Part shown: in pieces, positions 5,694 to 6,821 of the stretch | How positions within the stretch are numbered: the stretch's first letter is position 1 | Layout of the letters: each line of letters starts with the position of its first letter | From: Phenylobacterium sp. | Lineage (GTDB): Bacteria > Pseudomonadota > Alphaproteobacteria > Caulobacterales > Caulobacteraceae | Reading direction: 5' to 3' | Assembly (NCBI GenBank): GCA_019264505.1 | Contig: JAHUZY010000250.1 | Coordinates: forward strand, 1 to 6,821 | DNA: 6,821 nt | Notes under the pieces: model-generated | Seen by the model: the letters and a program-made list of their open reading frames with translations, nothing else | The model's database searches: none | Told to the model about the DNA's origin: nothing | Program-made: the position numbers and the translations under genes

Positions 5694-6821
5694 ATGTACG
5701 ACCTGTTGAAGGGCCTCACCGTGGTCGAGGGTTCGGCCTTTATCGCCGGCCCCACCTGCGGCCTCTACCTCGCCCAACTGGGCGCAGAGGTGATCCGCTT
5801 CGACAATATCGGCGGCGGCCCCGACTTCCGCCGCTGGCCCTTGGCCCCGTCGGGCGCCAGCCTCTATTGGGAGGGGCTGAACAAGGGCAAGAAGTCCGTC
5901 GCCCTGGACCTGTCGCGTCCCGAAGGCCGCGAGCTCGCCCAGCGTCTGGCCGCGGCGCCCGGCGAGGACGCCGGCCTCTTCGTCACCAACTTCCCGGTCG
6001 AGGGCTTCCTGGCCTACGACAAGCTCAAGGCCATCCGCGAGGACGTGATCTGCGTCCGCGTCATGGGTTGGGCCGATGGCGGGCCAGGCGTCGACTACAC
6101 GATCAACAGCGCCGTGGGCGTGCCGCTGATGACCGGCCATCCCGATGATCCGCGGCCAGTCAACCACGTCCTGCCGGCCTGGGACCTGCTGACCGGCGCG
6201 TTTGCGGCCTTCAACATGGTCGCCGCCCTGCTGGCGCGGATGCGCAACGGTCAGGGCCGCGAAATCCGCATTCCCCTTTCCGATGTGGCCGCCTCGGCCC
6301 TGGCCAATATGGGCATGACGGCCGAGATCCTGGCGGGCGAAGGCGAGCGTCCCCGCCAGGGCAACAATCTGTTCGGCGCCTTCGGTCGCGACTTCGTCAC
6401 CCGCGATGGCCAGCGGCTGATGGTGGTGGCCATCACGCCGCGCCAGTGGACCGGCCTGATCGAGGTGCTGGGGGTCGGCGAGGCGGTCGCCGCCGTGGGG
6501 GCCGCCCGCGGCGCAGACTTCAGCAAGGACGAGGGCGTGCGCTTCGCCCATGCCGACGCCCTGATGCCGATCTTCGAGGCCGGCTTCGCCCGCGCCCAGG
6601 CCGCAGACCTGATCCCCAGGTTCGAGCAACTGGGCGTCTGCTGGGGGCCCTACCAGACCCTGCGCCAAGCCCTGGAGGACCCGCGCCTCTTCAAGGGCAA
6701 TCCGATCTTCTCAGACCTGACCCAGGTGAGCGGGCAGACCTATCCGGTCCCGGGCTATGCGGCCACCCTGCCGCAGGATGTCCGGGCGCTGGCCCGTCCC
6801 GCCGCGCGGCTCGGCCCGCCC
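5694..6821 (+). CDS. mct: Family III CoA-transferase, Mct-like (2-methylfumaryl-CoA isomerase); 3' end cut
   Basis: This CaiB/BaiF (family III) CoA-transferase is open for 376 codons to the window edge and probably lacks only about 20-30 residues, since it already reaches the ARPAARLGPP segment near the family C-terminus. Its start, MYDLLKGLTVVEGSAFIAGP, continues through LAQLGAEVIRFDNIGGGPDF (26-45), LNKGKKSVALDLS (62-74) and a central NHVLPAWDLLTGAF. The Asp at 163 there is the expected catalytic residue that carries the acyl group. RPRQGNNLFGAFGRDF follows. As I remember it, this pattern is distinctly like Chloroflexus Mct, which moves CoA from C1 to C4 of mesaconate within one molecule. 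General CaiB/BaiF members start with different motifs. The ATG at 5694 has a strong GGGAGGAA site. It is read divergently from the lyase and MaoC genes. Mct activity is an inference; a transfer between two different acids is the alternative. Confidence 0.85.
   Translation, partial: MYDLLKGLTVVEGSAFIAGPTCGLYLAQLGAEVIRFDNIGGGPDFRRWPLAPSGASLYWEGLNKGKKSVALDLSRPEGRELAQRLAAAPGEDAGLFVTNFPVEGFLAYDKLKAIREDVICVRVMGWADGGPGVDYTINSAVGVPLMTGHPDDPRPVNHVLPAWDLLTGAFAAFNMVAALLARMRNGQGREIRIPLSDVAASALANMGMTAEILAGEGERPRQGNNLFGAFGRDFVTRDGQRLMVVAITPRQWTGLIEVLGVGEAVAAVGAARGADFSKDEGVRFAHADALMPIFEAGFARAQAADLIPRFEQLGVCWGPYQTLRQALEDPRLFKGNPIFSDLTQVSGQTYPVPGYAATLPQDVRALARPAARLGPP

Noticed and set aside
5631..6668. A 345-codon open frame on the minus strand opposite the CoA-transferase gene.
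   Set aside because: It is antisense to a clear CaiB/BaiF gene. Its translation is Gly/Ala/His/Gln-rich and low in complexity, matching no family I know. Long antisense frames are common in GC-rich genes with strong third-position bias.

Overview
The window is GC-rich (clearly above 60%), with mostly C or G third positions, short gaps and start/stop overlaps. This suits a high-GC Proteobacterium, most likely an alphaproteobacterium of the Caulobacterales/Phenylobacterium kind. That placement is an inference from composition and protein style, not from a marker gene. I find seven genes, two of them cut by the window edges. Six lie on the minus strand and one, at the right end, on the plus strand.

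Left part (1-2167, minus strand): a sulfate/thiosulfate ABC importer operon read right to left. It holds a sulfate-binding protein with a lipoprotein signal (2167-1154), the permease CysT (1148-279) and the start of the permease CysW (282 to beyond position 1). The genes are 5 bp apart and then overlap by 4 bp. The ATPase CysA is not in view; it may follow cysW beyond the left edge. The 112-bp gap before the binding protein holds a probable terminator hairpin and an AT-rich palindromic element that could be promoter or operator.

Middle (2280-4169, minus strand): a complete MBL-fold alkylsulfatase of the SdsA1/YjcS type with its metal ligands intact. It releases sulfate from alkyl sulfate esters, which fits the sulfate importer next to it.

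Right part (4210-6821): a CoA-ester module. A HpcH/HpaI/CitE-type beta-hydroxyacyl-CoA lyase and a MaoC-type hydratase are translationally coupled by a TGATG junction on the minus strand. Divergently, across a 144-bp gap, lies a CaiB/BaiF family III CoA-transferase that closely resembles Chloroflexus mesaconyl-CoA C1-C4 CoA transferase (Mct, 2-methylfumaryl-CoA isomerase). Together they could turn mesaconyl-C1-CoA into mesaconyl-C4-CoA, hydrate it to citramalyl-CoA and cleave that to acetyl-CoA and pyruvate. This is the most interesting idea in the window. The alkylsulfatase follows the hydratase by only 40 bp, so it may be co-transcribed with the CoA genes.

I see no RNA genes, mobile elements, CRISPR arrays or signs of recent transfer. 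The other long open frames are antisense or offset shadows of these genes.
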